The notes: generated by a model not told the origin, from the sequence alone. DNA of 64,000 bases from Veillonella intestinalis (GCF_943193155.1 NZ_CALPDB010000006.1:1-64000); one strand, 5' to 3'. Counted from the stretch's first letter, positions 37,794-47,149 are shown. Made by a program: numbers and translations.

Positions 37794-38588
37794 TTTTTTA
37801 ATGAAAATGAGAAATGTAAGCGCATATCCTAAAATCGCCACTAACACAATAGTTCCACCAGGGGCTAAGTCAAATTCAAAAGCTGCCAATAGCCCTAAGA
37901 AGACACTGCCTAGTGAATACATTTCACTGAGCAATAAGGTCCTTACAAAACCTTGACGCCATAAATGAGCTGTCGCCACCGGTACAATCATAAGGGCCCC
38001 AATAAGAAGTATCCCTACAATAGTCATCCCCATAACAACAACTAAGGCTGTCAAAATGGCAAAGAGCATATTAATTCGCCCTACTGAAATGCCAGCAGTA
38101 ACTGCAATTTGTTCATCAAAGGCAGTAAATAGTAAACGTGAATATATGGCATATATAACAATTGCCACTAACACTGCCACAATGGCGATAGTTATAATAT
38201 CAGTAGTTGTAACTGTTAAAATACTGCCAAAAAGAAAATTCAATAAACCAGTGCTTGGCATTTTAGTCATGGTAGCAAAAATAACAGCTAAGGCTAAACC
38301 AGTATAGAAGAATAGGGCTAAAATCATATCGGTATACTGATTTTGACGACGTCGTACCAGTTCAATCCCTATAGCGGTTAAAACAGTAAGGGCTGCTGCC
38401 CCTAAAGGCGGATATATTTGTAACAAAGACGCCCCCGTTACACCAGCAAACGCCACATGCCCCAAGCCTTCACTAAGAAGGGATTGCCGTTTAATAACAA
38501 TAAATGTCCCAATTAAAGGACACATAAGGGCTACAATCATACCAGCCATAAAAGCTCGTTGCATAAATTCATAAGAAAAAATATCCAT
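37791..38588 (-). CDS. Metal ABC transporter permease (ZnuB/MntB type)
   Basis: 265 residues with about eight hydrophobic segments, ABC-3 family. 'GTFIVIKRQSLLSEGLGHVAFAG' near residues 27-49 is the signature shared by zinc and manganese permeases. It follows its ATPase by one base. The solute-binding protein normally found with the set is not in the window, so it must be encoded elsewhere or shared. Zinc, manganese or iron cannot be told apart from this alone. Confidence 0.9.
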   Translation of the reverse strand: MDIFSYEFMQRAFMAGMIVALMCPLIGTFIVIKRQSLLSEGLGHVAFAGVTGASLLQIYPPLGAAALTVLTAIGIELVRRRQNQYTDMILALFFYTGLALAVIFATMTKMPSTGLLNFLFGSILTVTTTDIITIAIVAVLVAIVIYAIYSRLLFTAFDEQIAVTAGISVGRINMLFAILTALVVVMGMTIVGILLIGALMIVPVATAHLWRQGFVRTLLLSEMYSLGSVFLGLLAAFEFDLAPGGTIVLVAILGYALTFLIFIKK

Positions 38589-38589
38589 C

Positions 38590-39300
38590 TTAACCTCCTA
38601 CATGCCAAGCCAAGGAGGTTCCCTTATGACTTGTTAAAAAGCCCTGGCTATCGCCTTCATAACATACATGACGATTAATACAAATTACTTGATCAGCGAC
38701 TTCACAGGCATCTATAATATCATGCGTGACCATTAAAATAGTCATCCCTTCATCACAAAGTTTACGTAATAAAGACATAATATGTTCACTGACCTGATAA
38801 TCAATGCCACTGGTAGGTTCATCAAGCAATAAATACTTAGGACCTCTAGCCAAAGCTTGGGCAATCATTACTCGCTGTTGTTGGCCACCACTCAAGTCAC
38901 CAATACGGCGATGGGTAAATTCCGCCATTCCCACCTGCGCTAATGCTTTATGGGCTAAGGCTTGCCGCTCTTTGCGCTTAATTCCTTGAATGCGTAAGCC
39001 TAACTCTACAATTTCGCCACAAGTAGCAGGAAATTGGGCTGCATTTTTATTATAAATCTGTGGCACTAAATGAAGTATCCCCAACCGCTGTGCTTCACCA
39101 ACAGTATGCCCATCAATGCGGATAGAACCACTGGCAGGTTGTAGTAAACCTGCTACCAAACGCAAAAATGTAGTTTTTCCAGCCCCATTAGGCCCTACAA
39201 CAATTGTAAATTGACCTTCTGGCACAGCTACCGAAATATCCGTCAACGTATTCTCTTGTTCATAGTTAAATTGTACATTTTGTAAAACAATTTCACCCAT
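38590..39300 (-). CDS. Metal ABC transporter ATP-binding protein (ZnuC/MntA type)
   Basis: 236 residues. Walker A '[15 protein letters not shown]' (35-49), signature 'DLSGGQQQRVMIAQAL', Walker B 'KYLLLDEPTSGIDY' and 'VTHD' are intact. Energises the adjacent ABC-3 permease for divalent metal uptake. First gene of a two-gene unit lying downstream of the NlpC/P60 gene, from which a terminator separates it. Confidence 0.92.
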   Translation of the reverse strand: MGEIVLQNVQFNYEQENTLTDISVAVPEGQFTIVVGPNGAGKTTFLRLVAGLLQPASGSIRIDGHTVGEAQRLGILHLVPQIYNKNAAQFPATCGEIVELGLRIQGIKRKERQALAHKALAQVGMAEFTHRRIGDLSGGQQQRVMIAQALARGPKYLLLDEPTSGIDYQVSEHIMSLLRKLCDEGMTILMVTHDIIDACEVADQVICINRHVCYEGDSQGFLTSHKGTSLAWHVGG

Positions 39301-39327
39301 GTAATACTCCTTGCGCCATATAGGCTA

Positions 39328-39353
39328 AAAGAGGAGGCTCCAGCCTCCTCTTT
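39328..39353 (-). terminator. Terminator after the NlpC/P60 gene
   Basis: Arms AAAGAGGAGGCT and AGCCTCCTCTTT, perfect over 12 bases with a two-base centre, ending in TTTT on the minus strand. Confidence 0.8.
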
Positions 39354-39363
39354 AAAATTCACC

Positions 39364-40293
39364 TTAAATTACACGCTTCGCTCCAATATAGCGTTCGCCC
39401 CAATAGCCACCATTAATATTAGCTACGGTTACCCCGCGACTAGAAGTCGCACTGATAAATTTGCCCTCACCAATATAAATTCCGGAATGAGATACCCCTT
39501 GTTCATAGGTTTGGAAAAACACTAAATCACCAGGCTGTAAATTATGTTTACCAATTTTCTGCCCTACTGTATATTGCTCATCCGCACTACGAGGTAAAGT
39601 GATACCCGATTTAGCAAATACATAGCGAACATAGCCAGAACAATCAAATCCTTTTGGCGTAGTGCCACCAAAAAGATATGGCACGCCACTATAGCTCTCA
39701 GCTTCTTTCAAAATAGTTCGCACAGACTTAGACACATTAGCGGTCTTAGTAAAAATAAAGTCTGACTCTATGGGATCTAACAAACCAGAGCTAGTATTGG
39801 TCTTGCTCTGCTTATTTTTGTTAGCCTCTTTTTTAGCTTCTTTATCTTTTTTCTTATCAGCTTTTGAGTTTTCTTTTTTACTTACTTTACTTGTCTCTGA
39901 TTTTGAATTATCTTCTGATTTTACTGCACTTGTGCTTTTACGGCCAGCAGCCATTTCAGCAGCAATTTTTTCATCTGACATGCGCCCTAAACGAGCAACA
40001 GTCTTTTCGTTTAACGCTTTACCCATTAACTTTTTATAAGTAGTTGCGTCTAACACACCATTAACAGGTAACCCATTATCTTGTTGATATAAACGAACCG
40101 CCCACTTGGTGTTCGCATCATATTCGCCATTAAGACGAGCATTATAACCAGCTGCAATCAATTTCTTCTGAATCGCTGGAATATCGCCACCTTTAGCTCC
40201 ATACGTATAGCTAGCTGCATTCACATTCCAATGAGCACTTACAACTAATACCATAGCTGCGGCTAAGGCAACTTTTCTTTGTATTGATTTCAT
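39364..40293 (-). CDS. NlpC/P60 peptidoglycan endopeptidase with PG-binding domain
   Basis: 309 residues, exported. Signal peptide (1-27, ending 'HWNVNAAS'), a peptidoglycan_binding_1 domain (about 30-92, 'GGDIPAIQKKLIAAGYNARLNGEYDANTKWAVRLYQ'), a Lys/Ser/Asn-rich linker (about 120-170), and an NlpC/P60 domain with the catalytic Cys in 'GFDCSGYVRYVF' and His in 'GVSHSGIYIGEG'. Cuts gamma-D-glutamyl bonds in the cell wall peptide. An extended -10 TATAAT lies upstream (plus 40375-40380). Confidence 0.93.
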   Translation of the reverse strand: MKSIQRKVALAAAMVLVVSAHWNVNAASYTYGAKGGDIPAIQKKLIAAGYNARLNGEYDANTKWAVRLYQQDNGLPVNGVLDATTYKKLMGKALNEKTVARLGRMSDEKIAAEMAAGRKSTSAVKSEDNSKSETSKVSKKENSKADKKKDKEAKKEANKNKQSKTNTSSGLLDPIESDFIFTKTANVSKSVRTILKEAESYSGVPYLFGGTTPKGFDCSGYVRYVFAKSGITLPRSADEQYTVGQKIGKHNLQPGDLVFFQTYEQGVSHSGIYIGEGKFISATSSRGVTVANINGGYWGERYIGAKRVI

Positions 40294-40438
40294 AATTTCA
40301 TCCTCAAACTAATCTCTGAGTACAGACCTTATTTCATCAGTTCTGACTAAGCAAAGTCAAACTGTTTACTCTTTATTATATCATAAAATTTAGTTTGCTG
40401 GCTATATCCTACTCAAATACAGTATATTACGGTGCTGC

Positions 40439-41425
40439 CTATGACCGCCTATGCCCTTGCATGTCGGACGACTCCTCGCTTATAAGGGCTTTATCCCTAT
40501 TTTCACAATTAAAACTATCACGCACCCAATATAAAGGACGATGCTTTACTTCTTCAAAAACACGCCCCACGTATTCACCAATAATGCCGATACCAATTAA
40601 TTGCACCCCGCCGAGGAAAAAAATAGCCACGCCTAAAGTAGCCCAACCACTGACAGCAGAGTCTGTGAAAAAATGAACAAACAAAATATGTAAAATCATA
40701 ATCAAGCTTAATAAGCCTGAAAGTAAGCCTACATAAAAAGCAGCTCGTAATGGCACTTTAGAAAAAGCCGCAATACCATCTAAAGCAAAGTGCAACATTT
40801 TACGAACACTAAATTTAGATTTACCGGCAAAACGAGGTGGTGCTACAAAATGAATTTCTGCTTGATTATAGCCAATATCACCAACAATACCACGTAAAAA
40901 TCGGCCATGTTCTCTGAATCGCAATAAAGTATTTAAGGCTTTGCGATTCATCAAACGGAAATCTGAGCCCCCCTCAACAATAGGCACATTAGCCATTTTA
41001 TTCATTAATTTATAATAGTATTTTGAAGTAAATGCCTTTGCCCAGCTCGCATCTTCTGTCGAATCACGAATCGTACGGACTACATCATGACCTTCTTCCC
41101 ACAAACGAACTAATTCAGGAATTAGCTCTGGTGGATGTTGCATATCCCCATCCATGGTGATGACCGCATCCCCTTTTGAATAGTCAAGGCCACAAGTTAA
41201 CGCTAATTGGTGTCCAAAATTACGCGCCAATAATAGCACTTTTACTGCTTCATCCTCCTCAGCAATGTGTTTAAGCATTGTCGCCGAATCATCAGCAGAG
41301 CCATCATCAACAAAAATAATTTCCTGTTCATACGGTAATGTATTTAATACGGCTTTGACTGAACTATAAAATTTTTTAATATTTGCCTCTTCATTATATA
41401 CGGGCACGACTACTGACAATAACAT
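40439..41425 (-). CDS. Family 2 glycosyltransferase (polyprenyl-phosphate type, GtrB/ArnC-like)
   Basis: About 328 residues. An N-terminal GT-A domain opens with 'LLSVVVPVYNEEANIKKFY', followed by 'IIFVDDGSADDS' and the metal-binding 'DAVITMDGDMQHPPELIP'. Two C-terminal transmembrane segments (about 225-290) anchor it. Such enzymes load glucose or another sugar on undecaprenyl phosphate for LPS or wall decoration. The frame is open 11 codons upstream, but GGAGGCAGTGT fixes the ATG at 41425. It stands alone, not in the lipid A cluster. Confidence 0.9.
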   Translation of the reverse strand: MLLSVVVPVYNEEANIKKFYSSVKAVLNTLPYEQEIIFVDDGSADDSATMLKHIAEEDEAVKVLLLARNFGHQLALTCGLDYSKGDAVITMDGDMQHPPELIPELVRLWEEGHDVVRTIRDSTEDASWAKAFTSKYYYKLMNKMANVPIVEGGSDFRLMNRKALNTLLRFREHGRFLRGIVGDIGYNQAEIHFVAPPRFAGKSKFSVRKMLHFALDGIAAFSKVPLRAAFYVGLLSGLLSLIMILHILFVHFFTDSAVSGWATLGVAIFFLGGVQLIGIGIIGEYVGRVFEEVKHRPLYWVRDSFNCENRDKALISEESSDMQGHRRS

Positions 41426-41511
41426 ACACTGCCTCCGTTTCCATGATTGCGACTTCATTTTACTAAATTTTTAAAACTTTGGCAAATAAACAAACCTTAA
41501 AATAAACAAAG

Positions 41512-41547
41512 AAAAACAGTTGAGTTTAGTTCAACCAAACTCAACTG
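41512..41547 (-). terminator. Terminator after lepB
   Basis: Arms CAGTTGAGTTT (41517-41527) and AAACTCAACTG (41537-41547), perfect over 11 bases, with a five-T run on the minus strand (41512-41516). Confidence 0.85.
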
Positions 41548-41623
41548 CTATTAACTAATACTCTACTAATACGCTTCAATCGATTTAGTAAAATCAAATT
41601 CTACTATTAATCCTTATAAAGCA

Positions 41624-42220
41624 TTAAAAACTAATGTCATACACAACATGGCCAATTACATTCTTTGCGGGTACAGGACCAATAAAACGACTATCACTAG
41701 AGTGATTTCGATTATCCCCCATTACAAAAACATAGCCATCAGGAATTACTACCGGTGCAGTTTGTGTGTAATTCATAGTTACTTCTTTCGTATAAGGCTC
41801 CTCTAATTCTTGCCCATTGCGCCATACATGACCATTTTTAAACTCTAAAGTATCACCTGGCAAACCAATAACACGTTTTACCCACGCATCATGTCGTTCT
41901 GCGGATTTACTAAATACTGACAAATAATTAGATACCACATCGGTTACATCATCTTGCCAAGTACGTTCTCGATTAACTCGGCTGTCAATAATAACAACAT
42001 CACCATAATTAGGCATATTACCACGTACATGATCCCATTTTGAAACTACTAAAAAATCACCATTGTGAAATGTATTTTCCATGGATTCACCAGATACACG
42101 TGTAATTTGACCTACAAATAAATGAACTACAATGGCGATGGCTAACGCAATAATAATGGCATATAACCATTCTCCTACTTCATGTATAATTTGTTTGCCA
42201 ATTGTCTTTTCTTCTGCCAT
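41624..42220 (-). CDS. lepB: Signal peptidase I
   Basis: About 198 residues. A single N-terminal membrane helix ('WLYAIIIALAIAIVVHLFVG'), then the catalytic Ser in 'VSGESMENTFHNGDFLVV' and Lys in 'AWVKRVIGLPGDTLE', and the family box 'GYVFVMGDNRNHSSDSRFIG'. It removes signal peptides on the outer face of the membrane. The frame can start at a TTG (42235), but the ATG at 42220 (MAEEK) is preferred; its ribosome site is weak. Confidence 0.93.
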   Translation of the reverse strand: MAEEKTIGKQIIHEVGEWLYAIIIALAIAIVVHLFVGQITRVSGESMENTFHNGDFLVVSKWDHVRGNMPNYGDVVIIDSRVNRERTWQDDVTDVVSNYLSVFSKSAERHDAWVKRVIGLPGDTLEFKNGHVWRNGQELEEPYTKEVTMNYTQTAPVVIPDGYVFVMGDNRNHSSDSRFIGPVPAKNVIGHVVYDISF

Positions 42221-42309
42221 ACAACTTTCTAGCAATCTGCATAAGGCTCCTAAGAACTATGCAAACACTAAGCTAGACTCCTTTCTTCAAAGAACCATTA
42301 CAAAGATGC

Positions 42310-43182
42310 TTAGTGAATTGTCTTTTTACCAAACTGACCACCAAATACATCATGCACATCAGTGATGGTAATAAATGCATTTTCATCTTGTTCATAGACA
42401 ATATCTTTCATCTTGGTAATTTCAAGACGCGTCACTACTGAGTATAGCACTTTTTTAGGCTCTTTTGAATAGCCCCCTTCACCAAATAATACGGTAACCC
42501 CACGGCCTAAGCGATGCATAAGAACTTCACGAATTTCATCAGGGCTATCTGTAATAATCATAATGCCCTTAGATTCTTCAAGACCTGTAATCGTCATATC
42601 CATCATTTTATACGCTACAAAATAAGCAATCAAGGAATACATGGCACTATTCCAGCTATATACGAAGCCTGCTGCGCCTAAAATAAACAAATTACAAATC
42701 ATTACAATCTCGCCAACCGAGAAAGAACTTTTCTTATCTAAAATGATAGCTACAATCTCAACCCCATCTAGGGAGCCACCATTACGAATAATAAGCCCTA
42801 CCCCGATACCTAAGATAACACCACCAAAAATAGAGGCTAAGAAGGGATCGATATCGGGAGGTGTCACATTATGCATAAACAAAGACATAATAGAAATACA
42901 TACAACCCCAAATAGTGTAGCTATGGTAAAACTACGACCTATTAATTTATAACCTACATATAAAAACGGTAGATTAATCAATACTAAGTAAATACTAAAA
43001 GAGATGCCCGTTAATTCAGCTGCCATCAAGGCTAAGCCGACTACCCCGCCGTCAATAATGCTCTTTGGTACTAATAATACATCGAGACCAAAGGTATATA
43101 TAGCGGCACCGATTACAATCCATATATAACGTATTAAAATATCCTTCCAAGTTAGTTTTTGTGCTTTTTTATAAGCAGCCAT
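42310..43182 (-). CDS. YitT family membrane protein
   Basis: 290 residues: five or six hydrophobic segments in the first 190 residues (DUF161-type, 'IDGGVVGLALMAAELTGIS', 'IIRNGGSLDGVEIVAIILDKK') and a C-terminal cytoplasmic DUF2179 domain ('GRGVTVLFGEGGYSKEPKKVLYSVVTRLEI'). YitT proteins are widespread in Firmicutes; the substrate is unknown. GAAAGGGG lies before the ATG. The downstream gene on this strand is lepB. Confidence 0.88.
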   Translation of the reverse strand: MAAYKKAQKLTWKDILIRYIWIVIGAAIYTFGLDVLLVPKSIIDGGVVGLALMAAELTGISFSIYLVLINLPFLYVGYKLIGRSFTIATLFGVVCISIMSLFMHNVTPPDIDPFLASIFGGVILGIGVGLIIRNGGSLDGVEIVAIILDKKSSFSVGEIVMICNLFILGAAGFVYSWNSAMYSLIAYFVAYKMMDMTITGLEESKGIMIITDSPDEIREVLMHRLGRGVTVLFGEGGYSKEPKKVLYSVVTRLEITKMKDIVYEQDENAFITITDVHDVFGGQFGKKTIH

Positions 43183-43233
43183 TGCCTATCCCCTTTCTCC
43201 ATTTTCAAAATTCCATTATTTCATTGCTATAAA

Positions 43234-43692
43234 CTATAAGCTCTTAGGCTTATTAAGAATATATTGTTCACCAATAATCCAAGCTGTGAAATCATCAACT
43301 GGTACTGGTGGATATAACATGCCCTTGGGTATCAAACGTTTCAACCCCTTTGGCGGATGAACTTCAAAGTAGCGTTTTCTAGCCAATTCAGTAGTATGTG
43401 CTTCATCGACCAAATTAGTAATTATATCTAAGTCAGCCCCCAGCACTTCAAGTATATTAAACACATGCTTATGATTAGTGCCATTACCACATACGAACTC
43501 TTTAATTTGCCCTTTATACTGTACACTAAGATCAAATAAATGGGTCTTTAATTGATCAGTTGGATAAATCGCTTTTTCAATCAACTCAGCATGCCCGCAA
43601 GTCATTATAGCAACGCCACTTTTTTCTCGGCCAGGATCTACTGCCAATAGTAAGGCTTCACTTGTGACAAGTCCCACCAGATTACTATTCAT
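43234..43692 (-). CDS. RuvX-like RNase H fold protein
   Basis: 152 residues, distinct from the ruvX gene in this window. Acidic residues appear at the expected places of the RuvX/RuvC fold: 'LLAVDPGREKSGVAIM' (Asp about 18), 'EFVCGNGTNHK', 'NLVDEAHTTELARKRYFE' (Glu) and 'VPVDDFTAWIIGEQYI' (paired Asp). The 'PPKGLKRLIPKGMLYPP' segment is not a feature of canonical RuvX. Probably a nuclease acting on RNA or DNA junctions, but the target is unknown. GAGGAGG precedes the start, and a structured leader with a terminator lies upstream. Confidence 0.75.
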   Translation of the reverse strand: MNSNLVGLVTSEALLLAVDPGREKSGVAIMTCGHAELIEKAIYPTDQLKTHLFDLSVQYKGQIKEFVCGNGTNHKHVFNILEVLGADLDIITNLVDEAHTTELARKRYFEVHPPKGLKRLIPKGMLYPPVPVDDFTAWIIGEQYILNKPKSL

Positions 43693-43728
43693 CTCAGTAC
43701 GCCTCCTCTACACCTAGAAATGTCCGCA

Positions 43729-43858
43729 AAAAATGCTGTCGGTAGCTAAGCTATCGGCAGCATTATATCTGTTCCGGCAAAGTAAGCATCGAAAGCACTT
43801 CACTCATTAAGTAAAGCTCGTATATGCCAAATTTTTATATGAGCGAACAAATTCGATA
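43729..43858 (-). ncRNA. Structured leader or small RNA upstream of the RuvX-like gene
   Basis: Minus-strand transcript from near 43858. TATC and TGTTC near its 5' end can pair with GAACA and GATA about 85 bases later, closing a domain with an inner hairpin GCTCATAT/ATATACGAGC and a loop GGC that matches a later GCC (possible pseudoknot). An intrinsic terminator (AATGCTG...CAGCATT, 43732-43764, then TTTT) follows, still 36 bases before the gene. This is riboswitch or attenuator architecture, or a free small RNA. I do not recognise any known riboswitch core. Confidence 0.45.
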
Positions 43859-43863
43859 TACTT

Positions 43864-43872
43864 ATTATACCA
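43864..43872 (-). promoter_or_regulatory. Extended -10 promoter of the structured leader
   Basis: Minus-strand TGGTATAAT: a consensus TATAAT (plus 43864-43869) with TG one base upstream. No good -35 lies at 17 bases, as is normal for extended -10 promoters. Confidence 0.6.
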
Positions 43873-43937
43873 TAAAGTCAATAAGGCTTAGTTACAAATT
43901 TTAATATTTTTTATGCCTTTTATGCATATTTACTATC

Positions 43938-45113
43938 TTACTCTTGACTAATGTGCAATTCAATTTGAACTGGTCCTGTCGTATAAGTATCCTCACGAAC
44001 TACCGCTTCAATACGAACTGAGCCAGACATACGGTTCAATTCACGAATCGTATCGAATAGTTCATCACCTGGCATAGACCCCACATCACCACTAAGTGGA
44101 TCTGGTAAAATCCCCTGTGATTTTGCTTGACTATTTACATCCTTTAAGAAAGATAATACAGCAAATTGCGCATCGCCGCCACCTTGTACGATAGTTGACA
44201 GTATGACATCGCCTTTATTATACACTTTACGATATGGATATGCATGAATCTCTGCTAAAGCGGCTTCACCATAAATAATATTAGCCGCTGCTGTTATGCG
44301 GATTGTCATCGGTTCAGAAGCATTTGCCACTTGCTTAGCTACCTCTTCTAAATTAGAACGACTAACATAAATAACAGCTCTATTCTCATCAATCCCTAAC
44401 CGTCGCAAAATTAAACCATTCGTATCGTTTAAAACATTAGTAATCGCTTTGCCACTTTCTTCTTCATTAAGGCCTGGACGAATTAAAGCACCACTCAATA
44501 CTTCGCCTACACGAAATAATACAGTGCCTTCGCGCACATGAGTAATCCCTTCTTCAAGACGTTTAGTTGTTATTTTTAAATCTTCAATATGAGATTCTAA
44601 TTCTTGTTTTGTTGTTTCCAATGCTTTTACATCATTAGCTGACTGTGCCAATCGAGCATCAGCTTGACGATAGGCTTCCTGCACAGAAATTAATTCTTCA
44701 CTCATAGCATTGCGAGCTACCCGCGCTTCTTCTAGTTCTTCCTGCGTTGCTTGTACATCTTTGCGCATCGTATTTAGGGCAATCGTCTTTTCACTTAACT
44801 CTTTTTTACCTGCCTCTAATTCTTTGTTCTTGGCTGCCACATCACTATTTAACTGATCCATCTCTGCTTGCAATTGCTCCATCCCAAATAAAGCAGTTCG
44901 CACATTCTCCGAAGCAGCTGTCAAGATACCAAGGGTAATAGCTGAAATGAAAACGCCTGTAATAATCGTCATAATAATTGACGTATGCTTTGGTCGCAAT
45001 CCCCAAATAGACATTTTCTTTTTCCCAATTTTTGAGCCAATTTTATCGCCGATGAAAGCAATGGCCCCGCCCATGATAGCGATAATTAAAATTATGTTCA
45101 AACCGACTAACAT
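43938..45113 (-). CDS. DUF3084 domain protein
   Basis: 391 residues. Two N-terminal hydrophobic segments (about 1-22 and 45-66), then a long coiled coil (about 75-190, heptad-like 'ELEAGKKELSEKTIALNTMRKDV') and a C-terminal globular domain ending in 'TTGPVQIELHIS'. DUF3084 proteins are of unknown function, found in cyanobacteria and diderm Firmicutes. It lies directly downstream of the lpt genes but behind their terminator. Topology suggests a membrane-anchored coiled coil spanning the envelope; a role with the Lpt bridge is only a guess. Confidence 0.8.
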   Translation of the reverse strand: MLVGLNIILIIAIMGGAIAFIGDKIGSKIGKKKMSIWGLRPKHTSIIMTIITGVFISAITLGILTAASENVRTALFGMEQLQAEMDQLNSDVAAKNKELEAGKKELSEKTIALNTMRKDVQATQEELEEARVARNAMSEELISVQEAYRQADARLAQSANDVKALETTKQELESHIEDLKITTKRLEEGITHVREGTVLFRVGEVLSGALIRPGLNEEESGKAITNVLNDTNGLILRRLGIDENRAVIYVSRSNLEEVAKQVANASEPMTIRITAAANIIYGEAALAEIHAYPYRKVYNKGDVILSTIVQGGGDAQFAVLSFLKDVNSQAKSQGILPDPLSGDVGSMPGDELFDTIRELNRMSGSVRIEAVVREDTYTTGPVQIELHISQE

Positions 45114-45258
45114 ACAAGGCGCACTCCTTTCTTCATCCTATCAAATCTTTTAATTTCTTTATATAAGGTACTGAATACACTGTGTTCAGTTTCTATTGTA
45201 CTCTATTTTCAAAAAAAGAAAAAGTGAATTACTATGAAAAAAGTTTCATTTATTATGC

Positions 45259-45290
45259 AAAAACGACCTTGACAGTTTTCATCAAGGTCG
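45259..45290 (-). terminator. Terminator at the end of the lpx-kds-lpt unit
   Basis: Arms CGACCTTGA (45264-45272) and TCAAGGTCG (45282-45290), perfect over nine bases, followed on the minus strand by TTTTT (45259-45263). Ends the long outer-membrane operon. Confidence 0.85.
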
Positions 45291-45307
45291 AAATAGTTTA
45301 TATTATG

Positions 45308-46399
45308 TTATTTAGATACTTTCCAGTTTAGCCATAAACCAGCAATGATACCCAAAGTATCAGGAATCATGGCCGCCACTACTGGTGGTAAGGCGCCACC
45401 TTTGCCCAAAGCACCGGTAAAGGTCATTACCCCATAATATACAAAGATAATTAAAACACTGAGACCAAAACCAATCGATGAACTAGATCGCTGTTTTTGT
45501 AGCCCTAAAGGGGCCCCAACTAAAGCAAATACAAAGCTAGCAATAGGGATTGTAAAACGTTGATACATTTCCATTTCCCATTTAGTAGATTTTACATGGC
45601 TCGCTTTGAGCGCTTTAATTTGAGCGCGCAATTCTTTAATCGTCATTTCTTCAGGACCTCGTTGTTCCTGTGAAATCTGATCAGGATCTTTAGCAATTGG
45701 CAAAATTTGATCTTTAAAACGCAAAGTCCGTTCAATTCCATTACCATCAGCTGCTAAATCATAAATGACCCCATTATGCATAACCCAATAAGTACCATTC
45801 CAAGTCGCTGTTTCAGCATGTTCAATTTGTGTTACATTACCATTAGTAAAAAGCTGCGCTGTTACACCAGTAATTAACTTCGTTTTGGAGTCATATTTCT
45901 TCGCATACATGAGAGTGCTAATTTCATCACCTTCCATGGTTTTAAGAACAATATGCTCTTGTGCTGGCGGTTCTGCTTGTTTTTTAATTTCATTGCGAAT
46001 AATATTCTGATACGCATGGTTTGCTGCTGGCACTACATATTCATTAAAAGCAATGGCTCCTATAGAAATGAAAAATGCCGCAATATAAACTGGCATAGCC
46101 AAGCGTAAGAAACTAAGCCCACCAGCTCGCATAACGATAATCTCACTAGTGCCACTTAAACGGCCAAAAGCTAATAGTGAGGCCAACAATACAGCCATAG
46201 GAAATGTAAGCACTACTATACTTGGCAAAGCTAAAATAAAGGCACGGCTTACCGCCCATAAAGAGGCTCCATATTCCGTAATATATTGAGCAATACGGAA
46301 TAAGGTACCCGTTCCTACAAAAATACTGGTAAATGCAAAAATACCAAATAGAAAGGGGCCAACAAAGCTTTTCAATATATATTTATCTAATATACGCAT
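45308..46399 (-). CDS. LPS export permease LptF/LptG
   Basis: 363 residues of the YjgP/YjgQ family: three N-terminal membrane segments ('DKYILKSFVGPFLFGIFAFTSIFVGTGTLF'), a periplasmic beta-jellyroll (about 130-260) and three C-terminal membrane segments. With LptB it forms the ABC transporter that extracts LPS from the inner membrane and hands it to LptC and LptA. Only one such gene is present in the window; a homodimer or a partner elsewhere is possible. It lies 18 bases after lptB and ends the operon. Confidence 0.92.
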   Translation of the reverse strand: MRILDKYILKSFVGPFLFGIFAFTSIFVGTGTLFRIAQYITEYGASLWAVSRAFILALPSIVVLTFPMAVLLASLLAFGRLSGTSEIIVMRAGGLSFLRLAMPVYIAAFFISIGAIAFNEYVVPAANHAYQNIIRNEIKKQAEPPAQEHIVLKTMEGDEISTLMYAKKYDSKTKLITGVTAQLFTNGNVTQIEHAETATWNGTYWVMHNGVIYDLAADGNGIERTLRFKDQILPIAKDPDQISQEQRGPEEMTIKELRAQIKALKASHVKSTKWEMEMYQRFTIPIASFVFALVGAPLGLQKQRSSSSIGFGLSVLIIFVYYGVMTFTGALGKGGALPPVVAAMIPDTLGIIAGLWLNWKVSK

Positions 46400-46417
46400 T
46401 CTCGTATCACCTGACCC

Positions 46418-47137
46418 CTATAAATTAAAACTATCCCCTAAGTAATGCTTACGAGCCACTGGGCTATTTGCAATTTCATCGGCAGACCCTTCTAATAAGA
46501 TTTTGCCATTACTCAAAATATATGCTCGATCTACAATACCTAGCGTTTCACGCACATTATGGTCCGTAATCAATACGCCAATCCCACGTTCCTTCAAATG
46601 ACGAATAATCGATTGAATGTCCGCTACCGCAATAGGGTCAACCCCAGCAAATGGTTCATCTAATAAGATAAAACGTGGTGCCAAGGCAATACAGCGAGCA
46701 ATTTCTACACGACGACGTTCCCCGCCAGATAATTGCATACCTTGACGATGACGCACATGTTCAATATGGAACTCTTGCAACAAAGACTCCACCGTAGCTT
46801 CAATCTCTTGTTTGCTTTTTTCCGTTGTTTCTAACATGGCGCGAATATTATCTTCTACTGATAAAGAGCGAAACACTGAGGCTTCCTGTGGTAAATAACC
46901 AATCCCTTGATCAGCCCGTTTATACATAGGCATATGCGAAATATCTTTGTTGCCTATAGTAATACTTCCTTTATTTGGTTTTTCAATCCCTACAATCATG
47001 TAGAACGTCGTGGTCTTACCTGCCCCATTAGGGCCTAATAAACCAACTACTTCGCCTTCATCTACACGGACACTAACACCATCAACTACGTTACGGCCTT
47101 TATAGGTTTTTACTAAATCCTTCGTTTCAATAAACAT
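46418..47137 (-). CDS. lptB: LPS export ABC transporter ATPase LptB
   Basis: 239 residues. Walker A '[19 protein letters not shown]', '[19 protein letters not shown]' (Q-loop, typical LptB), signature '[17 protein letters not shown]' and Walker B '[15 protein letters not shown]'. Powers LPS extraction by the neighbouring LptF/G. Follows lptA after 12 bases. Confidence 0.96.
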   Translation of the reverse strand: MFIETKDLVKTYKGRNVVDGVSVRVDEGEVVGLLGPNGAGKTTTFYMIVGIEKPNKGSITIGNKDISHMPMYKRADQGIGYLPQEASVFRSLSVEDNIRAMLETTEKSKQEIEATVESLLQEFHIEHVRHRQGMQLSGGERRRVEIARCIALAPRFILLDEPFAGVDPIAVADIQSIIRHLKERGIGVLITDHNVRETLGIVDRAYILSNGKILLEGSADEIANSPVARKHYLGDSFNL

Positions 47138-47149
47138 TAAGGCAACTCC

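Noticed and set aside
42220-42309. Upstream TTG start for lepB and other early starts in several genes
   Set aside because: For lepB, lpxK, lpxC, ffh, kdsD, the MFS gene and the glycosyltransferase the frame is open further upstream, but better start codons, most with a ribosome site at good spacing, lie inside.
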